DNA of 14,400 bases from Bacillota bacterium (GTDB lineage: Bacteria > Bacillota > Bacilli > Calditerricolales > Calditerricolaceae). The notes under the pieces were generated by a model. That model was not told the origin of the DNA, did no database searches, and saw only the letters and a list, made by a program, of their open reading frames with translations. The translations under genes were made by a program, and so were the position numbers. This document shows, piece after piece, positions 1-7,413 of the stretch (its first letter is position 1; every line of letters begins with the position of its first letter). The stretch is from contig PKQU01000023.1 in the NCBI GenBank assembly GCA_017577925.1, positions 1-14,400 of the forward strand. Reading direction: 5' to 3'.

Positions 1-1042
1 CCCAGAAGCGGCCCCACGCCTCGTGGGCCCAGATCATGGCGAAGATCAGCCCGCCGAGGGTGAAGATGGGAAAACCAATGGCGATGGCGCGGTAGCTGAT
101 CTCGTCCAAGAGCTCGGGCTCGACGTCACGCAGCGTCGGCTGGAGCACTGCACCCAGCCGCCTGCGCGCCCAGAGGCGCAGCACGCCGTACACGGCCAGG
201 CCACCCAGCACGGACCACACCAGCGTGTTCAGCTTCTTGGCCGCGTCTTTCCCCTTCATCCATCCCGGGGCTTCAACCAACGGCTTAAAGTACCCCACCT
301 TGACCATTTCCGCATCCTTCGGGCCGACGAGGCTCGGCAGCGTGTAGACCGTCTCCACCATGCGCTCCTCCCCCGGCTTCGCATTGGGGTCGGGGAAACG
401 GAACACCGTTTCCTTGTCAAGGGCCGCAAAGGTAAAGGAGAGCGCGACAAAGGCGAGCACGGCCAGCACCACCCACAGTGCCACTTCCAACCACCGCGCC
501 TGCGCCGACGGATGATCCTGGCGCACCGTGCGGACCAGGTACATCAGCCCTGCGGCAAACCCGACGGCAAAGGCCCCTTCCCCCAGCGCCGCCGTCGTCA
601 CATGCAGGTACAGCCAATAGCTCTGAAGGGCGGGGATGAGGGGGGTTACCTCGCGCGGGAAGACAGCTCCGTAGGCAATCATCAGCACATCGAGGAGCAT
701 GACGAAAACGCCCAGGGCCGGCACGCGATAAATCCGGTAGAGGATGAGGAACGCCAGAGCAATGGCAAAGCCAAGGAACACGATAAACTCAAACATGTTG
801 CTGACGGGAATATGGCCACCGGCAATCCAGCGCGTCACAATGTAACCCGTCTGGGCTGCCACACCGAGGGCGGCCATAGCGTAGCCGAGGCGGCCCATGC
901 GCCGGGCGTTTTCCCGCGGGTCGCGGCCCGCCCAACGCTTTCCGGTAATGGCCACGACAAACGCCACCATCGAAAGCGCGTACAACACGAACGCCACAAG
1001 CAGCAGGGCACTCGACAGCGCGATGAGCCCTTCGGTCGTCAT
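1..1042 (-). CDS. resC: Cytochrome c biogenesis protein ResC/CcsA (system II), C-terminus cut by window edge
   Basis: This is a multi-pass membrane protein that with ResB exports heme and attaches it to apocytochrome c on the outer face of the membrane. I translated it from the ATG at 1042; 347 codons are visible, and the family is usually near 390. It opens with a hydrophobic segment (LIALSSALLLVAFVLYAL). Around residues 140-165 is the family segment YWLYLHV, with a conserved histidine, followed by a small-residue helix. At the window edge lies WAHEAWGRFW, the start of the tryptophan-rich WWD heme-handling motif, so the remaining C-terminal part lies outside. The start is backed by an AAGGAGGG ribosome binding site eight bases upstream. 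The ATG overlaps the resB stop as ATGA, so the two are probably translationally coupled. Family assignment is firm; the missing end cannot be judged. Confidence 0.93.
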   Translation of the reverse strand, partial: MTTEGLIALSSALLLVAFVLYALSMVAFVVAITGKRWAGRDPRENARRMGRLGYAMAALGVAAQTGYIVTRWIAGGHIPVSNMFEFIVFLGFAIALAFLILYRIYRVPALGVFVMLLDVLMIAYGAVFPREVTPLIPALQSYWLYLHVTTAALGEGAFAVGFAAGLMYLVRTVRQDHPSAQARWLEVALWVVLAVLAFVALSFTFAALDKETVFRFPDPNAKPGEERMVETVYTLPSLVGPKDAEMVKVGYFKPLVEAPGWMKGKDAAKKLNTLVWSVLGGLAVYGVLRLWARRRLGAVLQPTLRDVEPELLDEISYRAIAIGFPIFTLGGLIFAMIWAHEAWGRFW

Positions 1043-2661
1043 GTCCGTTTCCCTCCTTGGTCCAGGGAGCCGGCCTCAACCGCCAGCCCGGCTTCCCGCG
1101 CCACAGCCAAGACGTCTTTCTTCAGTCCAAACCAGTTCTTGTTCGTGTGGGCGGCCAGATACACGACGCCGTTTTCCACCTGCACCCAGATGCGCCGATG
1201 TTGCCAGTAAAAGCCCATAACCAGTCCGACCATGACCACGCCACAGCCAAAGAAGATGACCGGCAAGCTGCGGTCCATGCGCACCATCAGCCCGCTCACG
1301 TCGACAAAGCTCATGTCGCGGAACTTCAGCTCATAGGCGTTGGTTTTGTTCGGCTCCTCAATGGTCAAGCCCAAGAACAGCCAGCTCTTTTCGCCTTCGG
1401 GCTTGTCCGGTGTCTTCACCCGAAAGACAAAAGCGGGGTTGTTGGGAACATTGGACTTCGTCGACGGCTCGTTGTTTTCGTTCAGCACAAAGTCCGGGAA
1501 GTACTCGAGAATCTCCACCGTTGCCCCATCGCGCAAGCGGTACGACGGTGCCGGGTCGTGCAGGTCGACGGTAAAGGTGCCGAAGGACCGGCCCGTTTGC
1601 TTGTGGCGCAGCTCCAACGTCAGGCGGCCAAATTCCGTCAACGACCCCGCCTGGTACAGGAGGAGCCCGTCGTGCTCCAGCGGATGGTTGACGCGGATAG
1701 GCGCACGCGCCACTTCCTCCAACTGCGGGGAAGCCCCCGGCTTGTCCCCGTCGACACGACGGTACAGCACGGCGTCGGTGCGGTATTCCTTCACCACCTT
1801 GCCGCCGTTCAGGTCGATCTTCTGCGGAAACTCATGCTCGTCGTAGTAGGTCACGGTAAACCGCTCGTTCTTCACGTAGTAGGGCGTGCCCGGGATCGGC
1901 TTGGTCTCCCCTTCCCGCACCCATACGTATTCGTTCATATAGAAACCCGGAACGAGCCGTAACAACACACCAACGAGAAAGATGATGAGACCCACATGGT
2001 TGATATACGGCCCCCAGCGGCTAAACCGCCCCTTCTCGCCGAGGAGGGCAAGGCCCTCGCGGCGCACGTGGTAGCGGCGCTTGGCCATGGCTTGTTCCGC
2101 CGCCGCAAGCAGCTCGTCCGCCGTGCGGCCCTCGAGGGGCACCTGCGCCGCCACGCGCTGGCGGGTGAGAAAGTCAACATGCCGCTTAACGCGCTGGTTT
2201 TTCAGTGCCCGGTACAGGGGCACGACGCGATCGAGGCTGCAGATGACCAGTGACGCCCCGATCATCAAGAGCAGGCCGACGTACCACCAGCTTTCGTACA
2301 AGCGGTGAAAGCCCAGTTGGTAATACAGCTCGCCCAGCGTCCCATAGGCCTCGCGGTAATACTGCTCGGCCTGTTCCGGCGGCACGGGGAGGTACATCTC
2401 TTGCGGAAAGATCGTCCCGATCACCGAGGCGACGAGGGTGATGACGATGAGCACCACCGCCACCTTGACCGAGGAGAAGAAATTCCACACCTTGTCCAGC
2501 AGCGTGCCGCGCCGCGTCTGCGAGCGACGGGCGGCTCCCTCGTAGCGCATGTTGAGCACACCGGTGGAATCCGCCGCCTCGCCCATCGGACGGCCGCACG
2601 ATTCGCACAGCGCAGTCCCCGGCGGATTGGTGTGCCCGCATTCGCATTTCACTTCGTCCAC
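1039..2661 (-). CDS. resB: Cytochrome c biogenesis protein ResB (system II)
   Basis: This is the partner of ResC in heme delivery and cytochrome c assembly. About 540 residues, essentially the length of B. subtilis ResB. The N-terminus carries a small zinc-ribbon-like cysteine set (KCECGH, then CESCGRPM). Next come a membrane segment (VKVAVVLIVITLVASVIGTI), a second containing ESWWYVGLLLMIGASLVICS, a third with a conserved histidine (YINHVGLIIFLVG), a large extracytoplasmic domain, and a last membrane helix near the C-terminus (LPVIFFGCGVVMVGLVMGF). I chose the GTG at 2661: AAGGTG lies seven bases upstream, and the product VDEVKCECGH matches the B. subtilis start as I recall it. The ATG at 2667 would sit directly against that site. 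Its stop overlaps the resC start (ATGA). The usual upstream partner resA is missing. Family call is very secure; the start is fairly secure. Confidence 0.95.
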   Translation of the reverse strand: MDEVKCECGHTNPPGTALCESCGRPMGEAADSTGVLNMRYEGAARRSQTRRGTLLDKVWNFFSSVKVAVVLIVITLVASVIGTIFPQEMYLPVPPEQAEQYYREAYGTLGELYYQLGFHRLYESWWYVGLLLMIGASLVICSLDRVVPLYRALKNQRVKRHVDFLTRQRVAAQVPLEGRTADELLAAAEQAMAKRRYHVRREGLALLGEKGRFSRWGPYINHVGLIIFLVGVLLRLVPGFYMNEYVWVREGETKPIPGTPYYVKNERFTVTYYDEHEFPQKIDLNGGKVVKEYRTDAVLYRRVDGDKPGASPQLEEVARAPIRVNHPLEHDGLLLYQAGSLTEFGRLTLELRHKQTGRSFGTFTVDLHDPAPSYRLRDGATVEILEYFPDFVLNENNEPSTKSNVPNNPAFVFRVKTPDKPEGEKSWLFLGLTIEEPNKTNAYELKFRDMSFVDVSGLMVRMDRSLPVIFFGCGVVMVGLVMGFYWQHRRIWVQVENGVVYLAAHTNKNWFGLKKDVLAVAREAGLAVEAGSLDQGGKRT

Positions 2662-2667
2662 GGACAT

Positions 2668-2723
2668 TCACCTTCTTTCCTGACAAAAAAAGGACTTCGC
2701 GTTTTGAATTGTAAACCTCCTTT
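2668..2723 (-). other. Orphan strong ribosome binding site with possible 13-codon leader frame upstream of resB
   Basis: Inside the resB leader is a near-perfect AAAGGAGG (2723-2716) with no ATG, GTG or TTG at a usable distance. Six bases downstream is ATT (2709-2707), a rare start codon. It opens a 13-codon frame that ends in TGA at 2670-2668, directly before the ATG at 2667. I see no homology in the peptide. It could be a leader peptide, a standby ribosome site for resB, or the remnant of a removed resA start. The sequence is clear; the function is speculation. Confidence 0.25.
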
Positions 2724-2769
2724 CCCCTTTCCTATTATACTGTTTCGCGTTTTCCCTGCTTTTCGCGAA
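2696..2769. repeat. Repeated TTCGCG elements around the resB -10
   Basis: The 10-mer TTCGCGTTTT occurs twice on the plus strand, at 2696-2705 and 2744-2753, exactly 48 bases apart and on either side of the -10. A palindromic TTCGCGAA follows at 2762-2769. The second and third copies also form an inverted repeat (TTCGCG, 12 bases, CGCGAA). They could be operator sites for a regulator of resB or a weak hairpin after rluB. No protein partner can be named. Confidence 0.4.
2734..2769 (-). promoter_or_regulatory. Probable resB promoter: consensus -10, no recognisable -35
   Basis: TATAAT on the minus strand (2739-2734) is a perfect -10 and lies 73 bases upstream of the resB start, in the gap after rluB. 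At 16-18 base spacing the -35 position reads about AAAGCA, a very poor match. A strong -10 with a missing -35 is typical of activator-dependent promoters. In B. subtilis the res genes are activated by ResD, so a similar arrangement is possible here, but no ResD site was recognised with confidence. Confidence 0.5.
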
Positions 2770-2790
2770 GATGTGAACATTCGGTGACGA

Positions 2791-3510
2791 TCACAGCCCA
2801 ACCAGCGCCCTGAGCCGGCGCACCTCCTCGGGCGCAAGTTCGCGCCACTCGCCCGGCCGCAGTCGGCCCAACGTGAGAAACCCGACGCGCACCCGCTTGA
2901 GCACCAGCACCGGGTGGCCCACCGCCGCGCACATGCGCCGCACTTGGCGGTTGCGCCCCTCGTGAATCGTCAGGCGCAGCAGCGTGCGCCCGGACCGTTC
3001 GGCGAGCCGTTCCACCTTGGCCGGGTGGGTCCACCCGTCCTCGAGGAGGATCCCCTCGCGCAGGCGGCGCAGATCCTCCTCGTCGGGATGTCCCTTCACC
3101 CACGCCTCGTACACCTTGTCCAGCTCGTAGCGCGGATGCATGATACGATGGGCCAGCTCCCCGTCGTTGGTAAGGAGCAAGAGCCCTTCTGTCTCATAGT
3201 CGAGCCGGCCCACCGGGTACACGCGCTCCGGCACACCCTCGAGTAAATCGATAACGGTGCGCCGGCCGTGCGGGTCGCGCACGCTGGTGATGACCCCCGC
3301 CGGCTTGTACAACAGGAGGTAGCGCTTGCGGGTCTCCAGGCGTACCGGCATCCCGTCGACGGCGATGCGGTCCTTTGCCGGATCCACCTTGACCCCCAGC
3401 TCGGTCACCGTTTGCCCGTTCACCTGCACGCGGCCGGAACGGATCAGCTCTTCGCACTTGCGGCGCGAAGCGACGCCGGCATGGGCCAGCACCTTCTGCA
3501 GCCGTTCCAT
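2791..3510 (-). CDS. rluB: 23S rRNA pseudouridine synthase RluB
   Basis: Converts a uridine of 23S rRNA to pseudouridine during ribosome assembly in the cytoplasm. The product is 239 residues, close to B. subtilis RluB. An N-terminal S4 RNA-binding domain (about residues 1-60, LQKVLAHAGVASRRKCEELI) is followed by the RsuA/RluB-type catalytic domain. The motif GRLDYETEGLLLLT contains the catalytic aspartate, D104. The downstream family block IHEGRNRQVRRM is intact. The frame is open further upstream to 3627, but the ATG at 3510 has GAGGTG six bases before it and starts exactly at the family N-terminus MERLQKVLA. It stands alone: a terminator separates it from spmB, and about 130 bases separate it from resB. 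The exact modified uridine is inferred from the family. Confidence 0.95.
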   Translation of the reverse strand: MERLQKVLAHAGVASRRKCEELIRSGRVQVNGQTVTELGVKVDPAKDRIAVDGMPVRLETRKRYLLLYKPAGVITSVRDPHGRRTVIDLLEGVPERVYPVGRLDYETEGLLLLTNDGELAHRIMHPRYELDKVYEAWVKGHPDEEDLRRLREGILLEDGWTHPAKVERLAERSGRTLLRLTIHEGRNRQVRRMCAAVGHPVLVLKRVRVGFLTLGRLRPGEWRELAPEEVRRLRALVGL

Positions 3511-3528
3511 CGGGCTCACCTCGCTACC

Positions 3529-3557
3529 ATCATAGCGGTTTTTGTTGATAAAGACAA
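3529..3557 (-). promoter_or_regulatory. Candidate sigma-A promoter for rluB
   Basis: Minus-strand TTGTCT (3557-3552) and TATGAT (3534-3529) are separated by 17 bases, matching the housekeeping consensus at 4/6 and 5/6 positions. It lies between the spmB terminator and rluB, where a promoter is needed. The predicted transcript would begin near 3522, at the edge of the rluB ribosome binding site, leaving an unusually short leader. That lowers confidence. Confidence 0.45.
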
Positions 3558-3605
3558 ACGGGGCGTGTAGGGCTCGGAGTCGTTTTCCCATCATTCGGGA
3601 ATTGC

Positions 3606-3647
3606 ACAAAAAACAGAACCAGGACAAGGGAGGTGCCCGTGTCCTGG
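3606..3647 (-). terminator. Intrinsic terminator after spmB
   Basis: The minus strand forms an 8-bp perfect stem, CCAGGACA (3647-3640) with TGTCCTGG (3626-3619), followed directly by the T-rich run TTCTGTTTTTT. A short GGG/CCC pairing inside the loop may extend it. It lies about 30 bases past the spmB stop and is the first clear terminator downstream of the rib leader, so it probably ends the long rib-to-spmB gene block. Confidence 0.9.
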
Positions 3648-3675
3648 AGCTTTGAGGAGACGTTTTCTCTCTTCC

Positions 3676-4209
3676 CTACCCAAACACCCGGTTGGTGATC
3701 CAGATCGCCGCGGCAATACCGGCCAGATCGGCCAAGAGGCCCACGGTGAGGGCGTAGCGCACGCGGGTGATGCCCACGGCGCCGAAGTAAACGGCCAAGA
3801 CGTAGAAGGTGGTGTCGGTGCTGCCTTGGATGGTGGAGGCCATCCGCCCGATGAGGGAATCGGGGCCGTGGGCTTGAAACAGGTCGACCATGTAGGCCAG
3901 CGCCCCGGACCCGGTGAGGGGACGCAGGAAGGCAAGGGGGACGATCTCCTCCGGAACGCGCAGAAGCTCGGTGAGGGGACGGAAGAGGGACACGAGAAGA
4001 TCCAACGCGCCGGAGGCCCGAAACAGGGAAATGGCCACCATCATCGCCACGACGTGCGGAATGATGGCCACAGCGGTACCGAACCCCTCCTTCGCGCCCT
4101 CGACAAAGGCCTCGTACACCGAAACGCGACGGACGAGCGCCACGGACAAAATCCCGGCGAGCAGCGCCGGAAGCGCCCATACCGACAGGGCTGTCACCCA
4201 CCCATACAC
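3676..4209 (-). CDS. spmB: Spore maturation protein B
   Basis: Membrane protein that with SpmA is needed for full dehydration of the spore core and thus heat resistance; its molecular activity is not firmly known. The product is 177 residues, against about 178 in B. subtilis. It is strongly hydrophobic, with nucleoside-recognition/Gate-type sequence: FGTAVAIIPHVVAMMVAISLF, then PLTELLRVPEEIVPLAFLRP, then TGSGALAYMVDLF and GSTDTTFYVLAVYFGAVG. The frame is open well upstream into spmA, but that stretch is a shadow of spmA. The chosen GTG at 4209 follows AAGGGGGG by seven bases and gives the family start VYGWVTALSVWALP. It lies 56 bases after spmA and before a strong terminator. A sporulating host is implied. 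Confidence 0.92.
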   Translation of the reverse strand: MYGWVTALSVWALPALLAGILSVALVRRVSVYEAFVEGAKEGFGTAVAIIPHVVAMMVAISLFRASGALDLLVSLFRPLTELLRVPEEIVPLAFLRPLTGSGALAYMVDLFQAHGPDSLIGRMASTIQGSTDTTFYVLAVYFGAVGITRVRYALTVGLLADLAGIAAAIWITNRVFG

Positions 4210-4265
4210 GCGCGATCCCCCCTTCCCGTTGCTGCCGCCCGGACGCGTGGCCCCCGCGTTGATCG

Positions 4266-4850
4266 CTACCGTCCTCCACTCCGCCGGCGAAACCACCGGT
4301 CGAACACAATCGCCGTCGCCGTCCCGATGGCCGTGGCAACAAGGGTCGTGCCAACAATCTCGACGGGGTTGCCGGAACCCATCTGCGCACGCAGGGCGAT
4401 CACCGTGGTGGGAATGAGCGTCAGGCTGGCGGTGTTGAGGGCCAAGAGCGTGCACATGGCCGGCGTGGCCGTCTTGGGGTCCGGGTTGAGCTTCTGAAGC
4501 TCCTCCATCGCCTTGATGCCCATCGGCGTGGCCGCATTGCCCAACCCGAAGAGATTGGCCGTCATGTTGGACAGGATGTATCCCATCGCCGGATGATTCG
4601 GCGGCACGTCGGGAAACAGCCGCCGGACCAGCGGGGCAAGCAGCCGGGAGAGGGCGCGGAGGATTCCGGCCTGCTCGGCGATCTTCATCATTCCCAGCCA
4701 AAAGGCAAGGATGCCGATCAGGCCGATGGCGATGCTCACCCCGGTCTTGGCCCCTTCAAAGACGGCGCGGTTGACCGCGTCAAGGCGACCGGTGGCGGCA
4801 CCGACCATAATGCTGATGACGATCATCCCGAGCCAGATGACGCTGATCAC
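4266..4850 (-). CDS. spmA: Spore maturation protein A
   Basis: Integral membrane partner of SpmB in spore core dehydration. The product is 194 residues, against about 196 in B. subtilis. Visible features are an N-terminal membrane helix (VIWLGMIVISIMVGAATG), the Gate-type segment GIAIGLIGILAFWLGMMKIAEQAG (here beginning SIAIGLIGILAFW), and the strongly conserved block ILSNMTANLFGLGNAATPMG followed by IKAMEELQ. A late helix contains LNTASLTLIPTTVIALRA. The start is a GTG at 4850, overlapping the dacB stop as GTGA, with a GAGGGGGG ribosome site six bases upstream; coupling to dacB translation is likely. Gene order dacB-spmA-spmB is that of B. subtilis, where the three are expressed in the mother cell during sporulation. 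Confidence 0.94.
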   Translation of the reverse strand: MISVIWLGMIVISIMVGAATGRLDAVNRAVFEGAKTGVSIAIGLIGILAFWLGMMKIAEQAGILRALSRLLAPLVRRLFPDVPPNHPAMGYILSNMTANLFGLGNAATPMGIKAMEELQKLNPDPKTATPAMCTLLALNTASLTLIPTTVIALRAQMGSGNPVEIVGTTLVATAIGTATAIVFDRWFRRRSGGR

Positions 4851-5977
4851 AGCCGTCCCCCCTCAAACAGGGCACGCCAGAAGGCCCGCCAGTACGCCGA
4901 AAAGGTGAGGCGATCCCCTTCGGGACGCTCGACGGCCAAAGGCACGGTGCCGATGGGCGTACCGCTCAGCTCCAGCCGCAACACGGCCGGCGGCTCCCAC
5001 GGAAAGCGGCTGGTGCCGTTCTCGATCGACGAGGTGACATGCTCGACCTCGTCCGCCGCCAGGGGATACGTGAAGGCGCGAAGGGCCCGATAGCGGACCA
5101 CGCCGTGGGCCGTCTGCTCTTCTTCCACGATGTCCCCTTCGCGCACCAGCTCCACGAGGGGAAAATGGGCAAAGCCGTACGTCAGCAACGCCGCTGTGTC
5201 GTTCCAGTCGTCCGGCGCATTCAGCACCACCGCCGCCAGCTGGCGTCCGTCGCGCGTGGCCGAGGCGACCAGGCAGCGTCTGGCCAGCTTGGTGTAGCCG
5301 GTCTTGACCCCGTCGGCTCCCTCGTACAGGTGCAGCAGCTTGTTCTTGTTGTGCCAGACGCGGTCCCACGGCTTACCCGGCCACGGCGCACGGTGCACCC
5401 TGGTCGATACAATGCGGCGGAACGTTTCGTTTTTCAGGGCATAGGCCGTGAGCACGGCCAGGTCGCGGGCCGTGGAGTAGTGCTCGCCGTCGTCAAGGCC
5501 GTGGGGGTTGGTGAAATGGGTGCCGGTGAGGCCCAGCTCGCGCGCCTTTTCGTTCATCAGGTAGGCAAAGCCTTCCACGGACCCGCCAACGTGTTCGGCA
5601 ATGGCCACCGCCGCGTCATTCCCCGAGCGCAGCATGAGGCCGTAAAGCAGGTCCTCGAGGCGCATGCGTTCACCCAGCTCCAGGTAAATGGAAGACCCTT
5701 CCTTGCGGTAGGCGTTGGGACCCACGACCACTTCGTCGTCAAGGTTACCGCGCTCGATGGCCACGATGGCGGTCATAATCTTGGTCAGGCTGGCAATGGG
5801 CATGCGCTGATCCGCATGTTTTTCATAGAGGATGCGCCCCGAAGCCACGTCGATGAGCGCCGCGGCCTGCGCCGATACCTGCGGCGGTTCCGTGTCGACG
5901 GCCGCGGCCACCGGTGGCATGGCCATCCCCAACAAGAGCAACCCGATGACCCACCACAAAAAAATGCCCCTGCGCAT
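4847..5977 (-). CDS. dacB: Sporulation-type D-alanyl-D-alanine carboxypeptidase (PBP5*, DacB; peptidase S11)
   Basis: Penicillin-binding enzyme that removes the terminal D-alanine from peptidoglycan stem peptides. In B. subtilis DacB this controls cross-linking of the spore cortex. The product is 376 residues (B. subtilis about 382). A signal peptide with a hydrophobic core (FLWWVIGLLLLGMAM) ends near residue 26 at AAA/VD. The three active-site motifs are intact: SLTK (S63, K66), SGN (S118-N120) and KTG (K225-G227). The C-terminal domain is the usual beta-rich tail, without an obvious amphipathic membrane anchor. I chose the ATG at 5977, seven bases after GAGG and directly before MRRGIFLWW. 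An ATG at 6007 has no ribosome site. It lies 52 bases after scpB and overlaps spmA by four bases. The DacB identity rests on the spmA/spmB context. Confidence 0.93.
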   Translation of the reverse strand: MRRGIFLWWVIGLLLLGMAMPPVAAAVDTEPPQVSAQAAALIDVASGRILYEKHADQRMPIASLTKIMTAIVAIERGNLDDEVVVGPNAYRKEGSSIYLELGERMRLEDLLYGLMLRSGNDAAVAIAEHVGGSVEGFAYLMNEKARELGLTGTHFTNPHGLDDGEHYSTARDLAVLTAYALKNETFRRIVSTRVHRAPWPGKPWDRVWHNKNKLLHLYEGADGVKTGYTKLARRCLVASATRDGRQLAAVVLNAPDDWNDTAALLTYGFAHFPLVELVREGDIVEEEQTAHGVVRYRALRAFTYPLAADEVEHVTSSIENGTSRFPWEPPAVLRLELSGTPIGTVPLAVERPEGDRLTFSAYWRAFWRALFEGGRL

Positions 5978-6029
5978 GACGCCACCTCGTCCCGCGAGAT
6001 GGTACATGCTTATGCAGGGGCACGACTCG

Positions 6030-6614
6030 TCATTCGCCGCGTGTCGTCCTTGCCGCCAGCCGATCGGCGGCCTGCCCTTGCGCGTCCGCAGGTGCGGCTT
6101 CCGCTTCCGGCAGCGGGGGAAGATCGGACAGGTCGTTCAGGCCGAAATAAGTGAGAAAGGCCTTGGTCGTACCGTAGAGAATCGGCCGACCGGGTCCTTC
6201 CACCCGTCCTACTTCCTCGATGAGGCCCTTGTTCAGGAGCGTTTGAATGGCCTTTTCGCATTTGACGCCGCGGATGTCCTCCACCTCACCGCGTGTGATG
6301 GGCTGACGGTAGGCGATGATGGCCAGCGTCTCCAGGGCGGCCTGCGACAGCTGGCTGTTTGCCGGCAAGTCAACCAGCTTGGCCAGATACGGCGCGTGTT
6401 CGGGAAGGGTAGTGAGGCGATAGCCCCCCGCTGCCCGAACGATGCGCAGCCCGCGCCCGGCGCGTTGCCACTCGTCGGCGAGCTCCTCCACCAGGACCTT
6501 CGCCTCCTCCGGCGTCACCTCCAGCACCTCAGCCAGGTCCGCCGCCGTCAGCCCCTCGTCTCCCGCGGCAAAGAGCAAACCTTCAACGACCGCCTTGAGC
6601 TGCTTGCGGTTCAC
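6030..6614 (-). CDS. scpB: Segregation and condensation protein B
   Basis: Winged-helix (kite) subunit that dimerises and binds ScpA in the SMC-ScpAB condensin complex on the nucleoid, needed for chromosome organisation and segregation. The product is 194 residues, against 197 in B. subtilis. It opens with the family sequence KAVVEGLLFAAGDEGLTAADLAEVL. The hallmark block LSQAALETLAIIAYRQPITR is followed by EVEDIRGV and IQTLLNKGLIEEVGR, then GRPILYGTTKAFLTYFGL. The last 25 or so residues are an alanine-, acid- and proline-rich tail, usual for this family. The start is a GTG at 6614 with GGAGGGGAG upstream. It overlaps the scpA 3' end by 32 bases, indicating coupled expression. B. subtilis has ypuI between scpB and dacB; it is missing here. 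Confidence 0.95.
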   Translation of the reverse strand: MNRKQLKAVVEGLLFAAGDEGLTAADLAEVLEVTPEEAKVLVEELADEWQRAGRGLRIVRAAGGYRLTTLPEHAPYLAKLVDLPANSQLSQAALETLAIIAYRQPITRGEVEDIRGVKCEKAIQTLLNKGLIEEVGRVEGPGRPILYGTTKAFLTYFGLNDLSDLPPLPEAEAAPADAQGQAADRLAARTTRGE

Positions 6615-7380
6615 GTACCCGCTCCCCTCCCTTCGCCACCCATTCGAGGGTGATCTCGCCGAAGGGCGTCCCCTGCTCGCAGCGCACCAGACCGAGCTTC
6701 ATCATCTCCAGCACGGCGAGGAACGTGACGACGACATGCTCGCGCGTCACGCCGGCCGGGAACAGAGCGAAAAAGGAGATCCGCCCACCACGGGCCTCCA
6801 GCATCCGCCGCACGTGGGCCATGCAGTCTTCCACGCGGACGGCGTCGCGCGTCACGGTAAGGGCCTCCTGGCGCGGGCGCACCCGTGCTCGCCTCATCAC
6901 GCGCCAAAAGGCCTGCGCCAGGTCGTCCGGCGTCAGGCCTTCCACCGGATTCTTCTGCGGCGGGGAGTACGGGGAAAGATCAAGCGGCGGCCTCGTGTAG
7001 ACGCAGCCGTACGCCGCTTCGCGCTCCCGCAACGCACGGGCGACTTCCTTGAAGCGCTTGTACTCGACAAGCCGGGCCACAAGGGCCGCGCGCGGGTCCT
7101 CATTCCCCGCGCTCGGCGCCGGTTGCGCCGCCGGTTCCGTGTGGCGCGGCAGCAGCATCTTGCTCTTCAGCTGCAGCAGCGTCGCCGCCATGACGAGAAA
7201 CTCGCTGGCCACCTCCAGCTCCAGCTCCTGCATGGTGGCCAGATACGCCAGGTACTGTTCGGTGATGCGGGCGATCGGAATGTCGGTGATGTCCATCTGT
7301 TCCTGTTCGATGAGGTAGAGCAGCAAATCGAGCGGTCCCTCGAAGGTCTCCAGCTTGATCTGAACCGTCATCGGCGGCAT
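6583..7380 (-). CDS. scpA: Segregation and condensation protein A (kleisin)
   Basis: Kleisin that bridges the SMC heads and recruits ScpB in the bacterial condensin. The product is 265 residues (B. subtilis about 251). The N-terminus shows the diagnostic ETFEGPLDLLLYLIEQEQMD and then DIPIARITEQYLAYL. The helical segment ASEFLVMAATLLQLKSKMLLP follows, which contacts the SMC neck. A proline/alanine-rich linker with QPAPSAGNEDPRAALV comes next. The C-terminal winged-helix part has VVTFLAVLEMMKLGLVRCEQ, which contacts the SMC cap. An AGGAGG site lies four bases before the ATG at 7380; an in-frame ATG three codons later is a possible alternative. It lies 33 bases after the protease gene and overlaps scpB. 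Confidence 0.95.
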   Translation of the reverse strand: MPPMTVQIKLETFEGPLDLLLYLIEQEQMDITDIPIARITEQYLAYLATMQELELEVASEFLVMAATLLQLKSKMLLPRHTEPAAQPAPSAGNEDPRAALVARLVEYKRFKEVARALREREAAYGCVYTRPPLDLSPYSPPQKNPVEGLTPDDLAQAFWRVMRRARVRPRQEALTVTRDAVRVEDCMAHVRRMLEARGGRISFFALFPAGVTREHVVVTFLAVLEMMKLGLVRCEQGTPFGEITLEWVAKGGERVREPQAAQGGR

Positions 7381-7413
7381 GATCCCTCCTGCCGGACCCA
7401 GGCCACAGCGCGG

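Noticed and set aside
23..1210. 395-codon plus-strand frame opposite resC
   Set aside because: It is a shadow of the resC membrane protein; composition is atypical and no domain is visible.
2771..2794. TGTGA...TCACA arrangement downstream of rluB as an Fnr/Crp-type site
   Set aside because: The half-sites are 14 bases apart rather than the six needed, and they overlap the end of rluB.
3511..3627. Upstream extension of rluB to 3627
   Set aside because: It would include the spmB terminator tract and the candidate promoter; the ATG at 3510 fits the family N-terminus and has a ribosome site.
4210..4701. Upstream extension of spmB into spmA
   Set aside because: It overlaps spmA out of frame with low-complexity sequence; the GTG at 4209 has a ribosome site and gives the normal SpmB length.
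5978..6060. Sigma-E-type promoter before dacB (GCATAA near 6007)
   Set aside because: No matching -10 element was found at the required distance.
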